Notes under the pieces: generated by a model
Seen by the model: only the letters and a program-made list of their open reading frames with translations
What the model was told of the DNA's origin: nothing
The model's database searches: none
Assembly: GCA_949775045.1 (NCBI GenBank)
Contig: OX459100.1
Coordinates: 20,379,768-20,443,767 of the forward strand
Origin: Metridium senile
Taxonomy: Eukaryota > Cnidaria > Anthozoa > Actiniaria > Metridiidae
Direction: 5' to 3'
DNA: 64,000 nt
Program-made: the position numbers and the translations under genes
Shown: positions 1-9,594 of the stretch, one piece after another
Numbering within the stretch: position 1 is the stretch's first letter
Layout: each line of letters starts with the position of its first letter

Positions 1-565
1 AAATGTTGGATGAGTTTCATCAAACATCACCCAACAGGGTGTTTAAACGGGCTCAGCATGTTGCGTGCGTTTGCACGGGCCTTTAATTTAGTTTTTTTGT
101 TCCTTTGCCAAGATATGACAAAATTAATGGAGGCTGATTGGCGCGATTGATTTTTTGTTCGTCCCCGACGTAACAAGAGTTTATTATTTAAGCGCGATCG
201 TGTTCATATTCAAGGTTTCGAACCGGACTTAACTTTTTGACAAAATAGTCTTAAACATGACATTTTCACATTGTTTCAGATTTTCGTGTTCTTGTTGGTT
301 TTTGTGAATAATTTTCAATGCGCAATTTCTAAAAAAATACAGCGGTCTACAGTGGATGGACAGGGGTAGACCGATTAAGTGGACCTGGGCCTGGTTGTTC
401 AAAGCCCGACTGCTAATCTAGGATTTAATCTTAAGGAAAGCTGCATAGTTAATCCAGGAGTAGCACTAATCAAGCTTTAAGCAATCCGGCCAGGCGCGAG
501 TAAAACGTGACACCTTAAAAAGTCGTCAAAACATTAAACTCTACGTCTATTTACTACTTTCACAT

Positions 566-642
566 AACCATAATGCCCTCTGCTTTTTTTGTTAATTTGA
601 ATAACAATTAACTACCCCTCAAAAACAGAAGGCATTATGGTT
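566..642. repeat. Short inverted-repeat (hairpin) element
   Basis: The arms AACCATAATGCC...TCTG and CAGA.GGCATTATGGTT are inverted copies of about 22 bp around an AT-rich loop of roughly 30 bp. The size and form fit a small MITE or foldback element. No target-site duplication was identified. Confidence 0.6.
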
Positions 643-1344
643 AGATTGAAAGAAGAGGATATTTCGACTTGACTCATTACTACATGAACAATGGTAATCC
701 AATGGATATTTATTCCTTAAAGACACTGTTAACAATATTTCAACATAATCAAGAGGCCCTTTGTAACCAGAGATCACGTGACCACACCAACCTCAAATTC
801 ACCAGCAACACGTGATGAATGTGCAAAACGAGTCATTCTTTGATGGAAAAAATGACAAGTAATCGGATATTTTGCATCAAAGATTTTCATTGTCTCAGAT
901 ACTTTTATTTGGTAGTTGTCATTTTTTATGTATTTACAGTTGACAGCTTTAACTTTGCCTATTTACTTCAGTCAACATGCTCTTTTTATTTCTGAATATT
1001 CTTTTTCTATTAGTATACGGTAGGTGGTGTCACGTGACCTGGAGCTGCGCAAATCCAGGCGTGTTTCGTGTTTATTACGCCTAAATTACAACCAACTGAA
1101 ATAAAAACAATATCAGCAACTGTATATTCGAATTCAATTGTACATTACACTTCAGGTTCACAGAGAAACCATACTCAAAACCAATGAGTCGTTTTGGATT
1201 CAGTTCTGATAAAAGATTGTTTAGGAACGTATAAAACAAAAAGTTTTCATAGGAGCCTATAAGTTCTAAATTTAAAGTGGCTTGCTACTTATTTTCGAAT
1301 GAAATAAGCAAACAAAACTATCCGGCAGCTGAACATGAACGTGA

Positions 1345-1350
1345 TTTATT
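1345..1350 (-). promoter_or_regulatory. Candidate poly(A) signal of the HECT gene
   Basis: AATAAA on the minus strand, about 215 nt past the HECT stop codon. It is a canonical hexamer at a plausible 3'-UTR distance. Use is inferred. Confidence 0.35.
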
Positions 1351-1565
1351 GAAAACCAGATTGAAGCTAAAGTTGTGAGTTCTGATTTGTTCTGCAACTA
1401 ACTTGAAACTCAACAGTAACGTATTTAATTTTGTTTATCTATCGAAGTGAACGTCTGAGCTTTGATATCAAACTATATCAGACTAAAATGAAGAGCTCTT
1501 GATGAAGTACAACAAAGGTGACGCTGACTTGTTTTCTCACAACTGTTATCACTTATCATCATTGT

Positions 1566-2583
1566 CTACAAGTAGTCAATATCCCAAAATCCTGAAGCAA
1601 GAACATTGTTCATTTCCTCTCGAAATTGAGGAAAGTTTTCATATGTGGTTGGCAGCTCTAGCATTGACGAACATGTATGGGCAACAGGTCGACGAGCTGC
1701 ACCCTCCAATGCGGTAAACATAACACTGATTTGGTCTACACAGAGGACACTCGCTCCTGTGCAGAATCGTAGGAATTGTTCCAGCTTTTCTGCATTAAGG
1801 CCTCTAATGTACTTCTTAAGATAGCTCAATGCATCTCGTTGGGCATTGCTGCCTGGCTTGCAACAATCGAACAGGTTGATTACTTTTTTCGTTGTTGGCT
1901 TAACTTTATCACAGAGCTCAATAAACTTATCAAGGCTTCCAAATTCTTCGTACTTGAGCAATATCTTACAAGGTTCGATCCAGCTTACTATCACATACTT
2001 TGATACTTGCAACAACTCTCTGTGGGCAGCTTGAAGTAAGACGGTCTCTACATCCACTTTGTCAGCCTTAGGGATTCTCTTACACGAATATCTATCGAGA
2101 AAGTCCACCCATTCTTCATATTGCTCACCGTCATTTGGAAGAGCTTCACTTAGTGCTGCGGCTATCAACTGCCGTTCATCTGGGGAAACAAACGCTTTGA
2201 AAGAAGTTAACAGCATACTACTAGACACAGCATTTTCACCGAACAGGGTTGCAGCCATAACCGCTTTGCACAAACTGTGGGGGTAAAACTTCGCTTGTTG
2301 ATATCCTTTTACAAGGATTCTACCAACTGACTGCCACTCTGGGAACTGGAACTCATTGCGCAGACAAAGAATTTTTTCGTCTTCTCCAACCGAGCTTGAT
2401 TCAAGTAACTTGTTCCAAAACGCTGAAAGGGCATCTCTGAAAACCCCACCGTCATCAACTCCAAATTCTTCCTTGCCATTTTCGTTAATCATCGCTATGG
2501 ATATACGGGTATTCATAAGTGAGCCGTCTTTGAAATACTCTATCATCTCTTTAACGATTGCAATTCTCCTTAATCTAAGGGTT
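1566..2583 (-). CDS. HECT gene exon 7 (HECT catalytic domain, stop)
   Basis: Starts after acceptor TGTTATTGTTGTTTCAG and runs to a stop at 1566. Key features in order are RISIAMINENGKEEFGVDDGG (N-lobe entry), LLKYEEFGSLDKF, and the C-lobe LRFCTGASVL followed by RPVAHTCSSMLELPTTY with the catalytic Cys. The domain is complete to the usual C-terminus, with no stop or frameshift. Confidence 0.85.
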
Positions 2584-5500
2584 CTGAAACAACAATAACA
2601 CATTGTTAACGGATAACTCTAGTAAACCTATTTAAAAGTGCGCCCCGATGTGGTATTTGAAACATCGACACACCTTAACATAATGAATCAATCAGAGCGC
2701 AGCAAATTCGTTAATAATTTGTGAGTTACCAGTCCAACATGTGAGTGCTTGTATATAAGAAGTATTAAACAGCCAGGACAGTTTGTGAAAAGCAAGACAA
2801 TAATAAATTGTATTCTCTTTTTTAACCTTGTCTAAATAGAGCACAGTCATGGCTTTGATTTTTCAAATCATAGTTAATCGATTAACTATGGTGAAATACC
2901 AGTTGGAAATTTGTTTGTCAGTCTTTGCTTGAATAAAATTAAGAAAAGATTCTCACCTTTTCTTATTTCCATCAGATGTATGGCTGACATCAGATGCAGC
3001 TGAATGGGGTTGAGTAGTAGTGTTTGTAGGGGGGTCAGTCATATCATCGAGAATGTTAGATGTTGAAGTGCTGTTATGTTGCTGGGCTATTGAGAACAGT
3101 TGAACATCAGATGAGGCAGCTGAAGGGGGTGAAGTAGTGTCTGTAGTAGAAGTAGTAGAAGTGCAATGCCGTATGTTGTCTACAGTTAGCTGCAAAAAAT
3201 GAACACATACATAATTAATTAGAAGTTTTGGGTTATTAATTTAACCTGTTACGCTTGTTTATATATACCGAGCCTTTTAGCTCAGCTCATTTCATTTTTG
3301 TAGGTGGATTAATTGTTGCAGGTGAAGTTAATTTATCTGAATGTACCTCTGAATAAGTGGCTGGGAAAATATTGTCTTGTTGGGCTGTTGATGACAGTTG
3401 GCCACTTGACTGAATAAAATCAAATGCTCCACTACCAAACTAAAAAGATACAAATATGTTATTATTTTGAAAATATAAAAAATTGCAAATATATGCCGGT
3501 TCCTTAAAACTCTGACACTAAGATTTTGGTTTTACATACCCTACCCCCGACTAAAAATCTCGGTCATATTACATTTTGTTGACATGCAAAAAACTGTTAT
3601 TCGATAGATTTCAATAAATATTTACCAACTATTTAATTGATTTTAAATCGTTTTGTGCCCGTAAGCGTAGCCTAGCAGACTAAAATAACCAAAACCTAAC
3701 CCTATCCCAGACAAAATCCTTACTTTATCACAGACAAAATGTCAAAAACCTACCCCTATTATATTTTTATATCATAATATAATCCCAGACTTCATTAAAA
3801 GCCCCCCAAAAACATACTCTATCAGGCGGCACATACCCGTATAGCAAATATAGGGGAAACCTCCCCCATGTTTGCTGATTGATAACCTTGAGTAGCATCA
3901 GGAGACATGCTTATAAACACAACTTTAGCACAAAAATACTGTTTATACTTACCTCTGTCATTAATAATGCACTGTCATTCCTTAACATAAATGGAGAAAA
4001 TAGTCCAATAAGTAAACAAATCATAACACAAAATGCTTTTTTATGTGTAAAATTAAATATGTAATAACGTTACAGCGCGACGCACCTTACTGTGGCCACC
4101 CAATTAAAGTTTTGTACAAGTTAACCAATCAGAAAGCGAGAATTTGACCTTTATGTAAAAGGCACACCGAGTGACAAACGGTAAACACTTTGAAATGTTC
4201 AAAGCGAAGACAAGAGTGAAGCTTATAAGTGTCTGAAAAACCTCCCAGGATGTTTAAATTTGAAAAGGTGTAGCAAATAATTTGAAAAGAGAAACTTTTG
4301 AACGCTAAAGCTAACTTGTACAAAACTTATCATTATTATTATTTTTGTTATTGTTACATGTTGTTATATATGTACTAAGAAAACCTGTCGAGTAAATATA
4401 CAAACTATCTTTAATTTTTCTTTTTACTAAATTGATTATCAATGTTTTATTCAATTGAAAACAAATAGAAGCATTTTAAGACCACACAAAATCTCATGGA
4501 TACAGCACTAAAAAAATACAATTTTAGTATTAAAAGAGCAATACAAACAAAATACAAACCTGTCTTGGTTTAACATAAAGTAACTATCCAAATCAACGAA
4601 TGACGAATCGGGGTCACTAACAAGTGTGTCATCATTAGAACATAAGAGGGTACCACCAGAACCTTTAAACGTGACCTCTAAGTCATCATCACAATTAGTA
4701 TCATCTGCAGGTGTGGAAACAAACAATACATTTCCCTCTACTTCTCACACTAAGGAGGATGGTGTACATACTGTGTTTGGGAATAGACAAAGTTCAAAGT
4801 TTTCAGGGTCACTAGAGATTGATCCTATCCAATCATAAACGGATGTGAGCCGGTCATCCCTGCTAAAGTACCTACTCAATCGTCCAAGTATGGGATGTTG
4901 CACAACTACTGCTACTCTCCAAGAATCATCTAGTGGCTCTGGTGGAACTCTACTGGCTCTAAGCTTTTTTATGGCCTCCTTTCTTTCAGCTCTTTCTTTT
5001 TCCCTCTTCTCTACTAGTTGTTCTTGTTCTTTGGCTTTACATTTTAGTTGATCTTGTTTTAAACTTTCATCATATTCTCTTTCTTGTTGCTTTCTCAGTG
5101 TCATCCTCTCATCAAAAGTACCAATCAGATTTGTTTCTGCTTTCTCTTCAGAAGCCAGTTGTAAATTAAGGTTTTTGCGCCACATTTTTCCTTTGTCTTC
5201 TTTACTTCTTGCTGGCTTGGGATTTGCTGGCTTTGAACAAAATACAGACATCTCTAAATCATCATCTGAGTCATTGTGACCATTGTCACTTGCAGGGTTT
5301 GTGATTTCTGATTCATCAGTGTCTTTTAATCTTGTTGCTAGATACAATCGGAGTCTTGAAACAGAAGTTACATCCATGTATTGCTGAACTGTAAAAGTAT
5401 ACTGCTTTCCTTTGTCATCCAGAAATGATCTTACGCTATCCCCTTGTGAATTAACAAGGTCACATTCCATCATAGACACACTTCCAAAAGAGGATTTACC

Positions 5501-7764
5501 TTGGGGGAAAAACTTTGATTTGGCTATGGCAATAATATCTTCACTTGTATCACATGATGATAAATATATATCTCTTGTTCCACCGCCTTTGTTTGCTCTA
5601 ACTTGTGTGTATTTGGGTTTTTCTGTACCAGTCTGGTATTTCTCATGCATCCATCCAATGTAAGCTATTTTTTTCTTCTCTTTGATGGATTTCGATGATA
5701 CTGAATCAACATTCAGCAACTGTGACTTTGGTTGCTTGCTTTTTCTTCCTGCTCTGATCAAATCCAGTAATTTCCTCTTCCTTTCCTCTTTTTCATTTTT
5801 CTTTTCTTTTTCTGGCTTTGCTTTTTGCTCACAAAAAGCTCTTAAGGCAAATATATCTCCTCTTGCATACAATCCAAATTCAGTTAAAACAAGGTCTGGT
5901 GTACTTTGTACTGCTGTACCATCCATCTAAAAGATAATCAGATTAAAATTATAAACTGATTTACTGTTGTAATATACAATTGTCAATTCTTTAAATAGTA
6001 GTGATTGAAAATCTAAAAAAAATAGGTCAATTTATCACAACATAGGCCATGTAACAGATTATTAATTTAGGGAATAAAAATTAGTATGTTCAATTTGTCA
6101 TTGGAACTATCAGGGGTAGACTGCTTTGGGGCAAAAAAAGTACATTGTAATGAAATTATTTCATTTTAGAATATGATTCTGTCTATAAACAAATCAATAT
6201 TATTGTACAAATGTTAAAAAAGAAGGCATGTCATAATGAGATGGCATAAGGACATTTTTTATCTTTTATGCACATGTGTTAATAATAGCAAAAAAAACAA
6301 ACAATACTTTCAAATCAAACATACATAGGCTATATAGCTATATAGCTAGTTAATCCTCAAAACTGTGTCCTTACCTTGTGTTCCTGGAATTTCTTTACAC
6401 AGTCCTGAGAAATATTCCTATTTCTTAGAAAGGAAATCACCTAATGTTGATATAAAATCAATCAATTAATCAATCTTTATTGAAGTACTATTTTTTCAAT
6501 ATATAAAAAATATATAATCAATAAAGAAATGTAGTACTATATAAGCTGTAAATAGCCTGAATGGCTAAACAAAACAGCTGGCAGGCTGCAATTAAAATAT
6601 GAGTGTAATATCACTGTGTCCATTCTAATAAACAATTCTTACAATTCACAATTGATAATCTGATCCTCATATCTTTTTAGTTATAATTTATGATTATAAA
6701 TATACTATAAATTGCTAACAATTATTATCAATTATTAATCAATAATATTAAGCACTTTTTATGCTGACTTAATAGTTCAGCTGGTTTCCTAGGAAACTAG
6801 AATCGAGAGATTGAGCATCAGGAAATCATCAACTGTAATTTATAATCAGGAATTTATAAGTCAACATAATAATTTAATGAAAAAAAAAATTATCAAGAAG
6901 TCTTACACATGCACTTCGACTTGAGTAATATTTTTTCTCTATTTTATTTAAAGTTTTGTATAAATATAAGAAGATAAAGCAAAGACGAAGAACAAATAAA
7001 ATATAACAAATTTACAGAAAATACTTGGGCTTCCTGTGGTAGCTATTTACAAGATGGCGATCGGATTTCGACTGTGGTCGCTTAGACAACAGTGGATTGC
7101 GAATGTTCATTGATCTGTGTTGTTATAAAAAAAAGGTTTCTCATTCCCGGAAGACTTTCATTCACAAAAAGCATAGAAGCATGTCAAAACACGTCTATTG
7201 TAATTAAAAAGTAAACTTAATCTACTAATTGAAGCTTAAGTTGTTGGTATTATTTTGACAGTTTTGAATGTCATCCGACTAACTGAAATCATTACATATG
7301 TTTTTAGTTGAAGTAAAATACAAGTTAGGAAAATTAAGAACGGTTCGGTATTAATGAAAATATCGGGTAAGATCGGTCAGGCTCATAATATTTATGTGCT
7401 TTCGCAAAAGCATGCCGATGCATCGGCATGCTTTTGCGAAAGCACATAAATATTATGAGCCTGACCGATCTTACCCGATATTTTCATTAATACCGAACCG
7501 TTCTTAATTTTCCTAACTTGTATTTTACTTCAACTAAAAACATATGTAATGATTTCAGTTAGTCGGATGACATTCAAAACATGGGCATGATTTCAAAGTC
7601 AAGTCTATATTTTTTGTTATTTCCCGGGGTATCATGGCATTAAAGAAAGAAACAACATAAAGCACAATATGAATTATTATATATTTTCTTAATCTTACTC
7701 TATCTTATCTTATACAAGTACTTACCTCGTCTAAACTGGCGCCTACGTCCATGTTCACGTCCAT
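1566..7764 (-). CDS. SAM-like/UBX-like/HECT E3 ubiquitin ligase (G2E3-like), 7 exons
   Basis: Spliced minus-strand gene; exons are listed separately. The reconstructed order is a SAM-like domain (exons 1-3 start), a charged Lys/Glu coiled-coil-like region, a UBX-like ubiquitin fold (end of exon 3), Ser/Thr-rich linkers, then a C-terminal HECT domain. HECT ligases accept ubiquitin from E2 on a catalytic Cys and pass it to substrate. Here the Cys is in RPVAHTCSSMLELP near the C-terminus, and the GVDDGGVFRDAL motif marks the N-lobe. Most exon junctions agree in phase and use clean GT-AG sites. The exon 3/4 junction is not resolved. Invertebrate proteins of this layout are usually named 'G2/M phase-specific E3 ubiquitin-protein ligase-like'. 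The HECT assignment is firm; the SAM and UBX calls rest on pattern. Introns carry a MITE and a 320-bp palindrome. Confidence 0.8.
2957..3189 (-). CDS. HECT gene exon 6 (Ser/Thr/Pro-rich linker)
   Basis: Acceptor TTTTTTGCAG, then LTVDNIRHCTSTTSTTD and Ser/Thr/Ala-rich sequence to GNKK. Donor AAAAG|GTGAG leaves two bases. Exon 7 begins with exactly one base to complete an Arg codon, so the join KKR-TLRLRRIAIV is in frame. Low-complexity linker before the HECT domain. Confidence 0.7.
3347..3431 (-). CDS. HECT gene exon 5 (Ser/Gln linker)
   Basis: Encodes GAFDFIQSSGQLSSTAQQD then NIFPATYSE. It ends GAG|GTACAT in phase 0, matching exon 6. The acceptor GGTAG at 3432-3433 gives the right phase; an alternative at 3440-3441 would add 8 nt and break it. 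The peptide resembles exon 6 (SSDVQLFSIAQQHNS), suggesting an old exon duplication. Confidence 0.5.
3480..3860. repeat. Probable dispersed repeat with short internal duplications
   Basis: An intronic stretch with repeated short motifs (CCCAGAC(A)AAAT, ACCTACCCC, GGGGAAACC). The composition is unlike the flanking AT-rich DNA. It looks like a degenerate mobile-element fragment. The family is not identified. Confidence 0.3.
4109..4326. mobile_element. MITE-like element in HECT intron
   Basis: Perfect 15-bp terminal inverted repeats (GTTTTGTACAAGTTA and its complement) bound a 218-bp AT-rich interior with no coding capacity. This is the form of a non-autonomous DNA transposon. Target duplication is not clear. 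Confidence 0.6.
4560..4704 (-). CDS. HECT gene exon 4 (acidic/Ser linker)
   Basis: Open frame DDTNCDDDLEVTFKG...DSSFVDLDSYFMLNQD, ending at donor CAG|GTTTGT. The proposed acceptor is CACACCTGCAG at 4705-4710. The downstream phase (2 nt left over) fits exon 5 if the second of two nearby acceptors is used. The 5' boundary is uncertain and the upstream intron would be very short. Confidence 0.45.
4745..5926 (-). CDS. HECT gene exon 3 (SAM end, charged region, UBX-like domain)
   Basis: A 393-codon open stretch whose first codon follows the acceptor TCTTTTAG. The start completes a SAM-like domain (MDGTAVQSTPDLVLTEFGLY). Basic clusters follow, then acidic DESE/DSDDDLE patches, then a long Glu/Lys/Arg/Gln helix with coiled-coil character. 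The last 60 or so residues (DDSWRVAVVVQHP to ENFELCLFPN) look like a UBX-type ubiquitin fold. The donor is ambiguous. GTATGT near 4765 is the best consensus, but it gives no obvious in-phase join to exon 4, so the 3' boundary could lie anywhere from about 4745 to 4770. Confidence 0.65.
   Translation of the reverse strand: MDGTAVQSTPDLVLTEFGLYARGDIFALRAFCEQKAKPEKEKKNEKEERKRKLLDLIRAGRKSKQPKSQLLNVDSVSSKSIKEKKKIAYIGWMHEKYQTGTEKPKYTQVRANKGGGTRDIYLSSCDTSEDIIAIAKSKFFPQGKSSFGSVSMMECDLVNSQGDSVRSFLDDKGKQYTFTVQQYMDVTSVSRLRLYLATRLKDTDESEITNPASDNGHNDSDDDLEMSVFCSKPANPKPARSKEDKGKMWRKNLNLQLASEEKAETNLIGTFDERMTLRKQQEREYDESLKQDQLKCKAKEQEQLVEKREKERAERKEAIKKLRASRVPPEPLDDSWRVAVVVQHPILGRLSRYFSRDDRLTSVYDWIGSISSDPENFELCLFPNTVCTPSSLV
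6375..6440 (-). CDS. HECT gene exon 2 (SAM-like N-terminal part)
   Basis: A 66-nt exon between acceptor ACATTAG and donor AAG|GTAAGG. It encodes VISFLRNRNISQDCVKKFQE plus HK. Both ends are phase 0 and join cleanly to exons 1 and 3. The joined peptide, running into MDGTAVQSTPDLVLTEFG, has the spacing of a SAM domain (FL..NIS, then MDG..L..LT...L...G). Confidence 0.7.
7261..7580. repeat. Perfect 320-bp palindrome without spacer
   Basis: Two 160-bp arms meet at 7420/7421 (centre GCCGATG|CATCGGC). I compared the arms ten bases at a time and found no mismatch. Symmetry stops exactly at 7261 and 7580. It lies in intron 1 of the HECT gene. Arms this identical with no spacer suggest a very recent fold-back duplication, or an assembly or read artefact. 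Confidence 0.9.
7726..7764 (-). CDS. HECT gene exon 1 (start codon)
   Basis: Encodes MDVNMDVGASLDE and ends in GAG|GTAAGT, a consensus donor, in phase 0. The next exon starts in phase 0. Two in-frame Met codons lie 12 nt apart; the outer one is taken as start. The 29-bp minisatellite begins about 60 bp upstream, so the promoter must lie in or beyond it. Confidence 0.6.
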
Positions 7765-7822
7765 GTTCACTTCGAATTCGAACTTTGCACAAAGTCACGT
7801 GGCTGCATGCGTCACACTCAAA

Positions 7823-8455
7823 CCTGGCAAAAAATGCCAGATACGCTCATAACTGGCAAAAAATGCCAGATACGTCCATAAGTGGCAAAAAATGCCAGAT
7901 ACGCTCATAACTGGCAAAAAATGCCAGATACGTCCATAAGTGGCAAAAAATGCCAGATACGTTCATAACTGGCAAAAAATGCCAGATACGTTCATAACTG
8001 GCAAAAAATGCCAGATACGTTCATAACTGGCAAAAAATGCCAGATACGTTCATAACTGGCAAAAAATGCCAGATACGTTCATAACTGGCAAAAAATGCCA
8101 GATACGCTCATAACTGGCAAAAAATGCCAGATACGTCCATAAGTGGCAAAAAATGCCAGATACGCTCATAACTGGCAAAAAATGCCAGATACGTCCATAA
8201 GTGGCAAAAAATGCCAGATACGTTCATAACTGGCAAAAAATGCCAGATACGTTCATAACTGGCAAAAAATGCCAGATACGTTCATAACTGGCAAAAAATG
8301 CCAGATACGTTCATAACTGGCAAAAAATGCCAGATACGTTCATAACTGGCAAAAAATGCCAGATACGTTCATAACTGGCAAAAAATGCCAGATACGTTTA
8401 TAAGTGGCAAAAAATGTCAGATACGTTCATAACTGGCAAAAAATGCCAGATATGG
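7823..8455. repeat. 29-bp hairpin-forming minisatellite, about 21 units
   Basis: Tandem 29-bp units, each containing CTGGCAAAAAATGCCAG, a 6-bp inverted repeat around an A5 loop. Unit tails vary between GCTCATAAC, GTCCATAAG and GTTCATAAC. The order of variants in the first nine units repeats in the next nine, a higher-order period of about 261 bp. It lies immediately upstream of HECT exon 1. Confidence 0.9.
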
Positions 8456-8460
8456 AGTAA

Positions 8461-9100
8461 AAAAAGTTCTTTAAAAGACATGGCCCTTCAGGGGCTCCGT
8501 ACGAAAGCAATACAGTCAAACATCAAATCTAACACAAACTTTTTTCTTTGAATTGTTGATTATTCACACAATATCAAAGCAAAACTAATCATTAAAAGTG
8601 ATTATTTTTGTTAGGATAAGAATTTTTCTTTATTAAAATCGAAGTTTGCTAGACGTTTTAAAAGAGACTTGTCTAGACGGCACTTAACGCTGAGTGTCGA
8701 CACTGTGTGAGCACGTGTGAATCCATGAGAACGCTTTTAAAAGTGCATTTTCACTCCAAGAACGTTTTAAAAAGTACTTCTGATGTTAGCTTGGAGTTTG
8801 TAATATAATAAAATGGGTTATTTTTGCAAAACAACTCACAGAAAACGTTCGAAAACTTATAAAAAACGATGACAACGTGAAGGTGTGAAATCTTTGTTTA
8901 CGTTTGGTAAGTTTATATTACGATATATTACAGTTGATATATGTAGAAAAAACGGTGTGTGCGAAACGACTTTTTTTTGTGCGAAACGACGTGGGCGAAA
9001 CAGCATTTGTGCGAACTGACCCATATTCAATAAATTGATGCACAAATGAAAATGGATGCATGAATGATGAAGGCATGTGAGAATATATAAAATACATAAA
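8461..9100. other. Intergenic sequence between the first two genes
   Basis: No coding exon supported. A short tandem (GTGCGAAACGAC-like, about 8958-9015) and a minus-strand AATAAA at 8639-8644 are the only notable items. The latter is a distant candidate poly(A) signal for the upstream minus-strand gene. Confidence 0.4.
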
Positions 9101-9333
9101 ACAGGTTCCCATTTAAATCTGTACTTTCCCATTTAAATCTATACTTTCCCATTTAAATCTGTACTTATGCAAATTGTGTTGATGTGTGCTAAATACACAG
9201 ATCAACCAATCAGAGTATATTATTTCTGAAGTGAACTTCTCTGTTTCATTGATCTGTGTGTTTAGCACACATCAACAAAATTTGCATAAGTACAGATTTA
9301 AATGGGAAAGTACAGATTTAAATGGGAACCTGT
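9101..9333. mobile_element. Foldback/MITE element with tandem terminal repeats
   Basis: The ends ACAGGTTCCCATTTAAATCT and its complement are inverted. The left arm has three and the right arm two copies of a 20-bp TTCCCATTTAAATCTGTAC-like unit. Inversion continues through TTATGCAAAT.. and GATGTGTGCTAAA.. toward the centre. Total 233 bp, non-coding. Confidence 0.75.
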
Positions 9334-9520
9334 TATAAATGGATTGTGTTTCATTCAAAAATGTAATAAATAAATCACTTTTTTTTGTCTCAAATCTTCT
9401 AGCCAGGCACAAGTCTCCTACGAATTGGGGAGACTCAGACTAACACTCACAACCCATACATTAAATAATTCAGCACACAACACCACAAACACAAACTCCA
9501 TCCACATATTATCCATGGAC

Positions 9521-9594
9521 CTAGACAACATGTATGAGAGGAATGTGGTAAACCATTATGTCACCCATAATGAATCTTTTTTTTAAGTTAATTT
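9521..9594 (-). CDS. Possible terminal exon of the raftlin-like gene
   Basis: Acceptor ATCTTTTTTAG followed by two bases completing the split codon, then INLKKRFIMGDIMVYHIPLI, HVV and stop. Phase is correct, but the exon is short and the peptide is not distinctive. Another downstream exon is equally possible. Confidence 0.3.

Larger units (their letters stand above)
1..1565. other. Intergenic region downstream of the HECT gene
   Basis: No convincing coding exon is visible on either strand. The stretch holds one short hairpin element (566-642) and a candidate poly(A) signal for the minus-strand HECT gene (1345-1350). The remainder is AT-rich unique-looking sequence. Confidence 0.5.
5927..7725 (-). 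other. HECT gene introns 1 and 2 (outside exon 2)
   Basis: Apart from exon 2 (6375-6440) and the palindrome (7261-7580), this is AT-rich intronic sequence. No further coding or RNA feature could be supported. Confidence 0.5.

Noticed and set aside
3690..3720. Telomere-like CCTAACCCTA
   Set aside because: Only one or two imperfect copies within an intronic repeat, not a telomeric array.
7823..8455. CRISPR-like array of short repeats
   Set aside because: Units are contiguous with no unique spacers, and the context is a eukaryotic gene. It is a minisatellite. The same holds for the 44-bp and 58-bp arrays.
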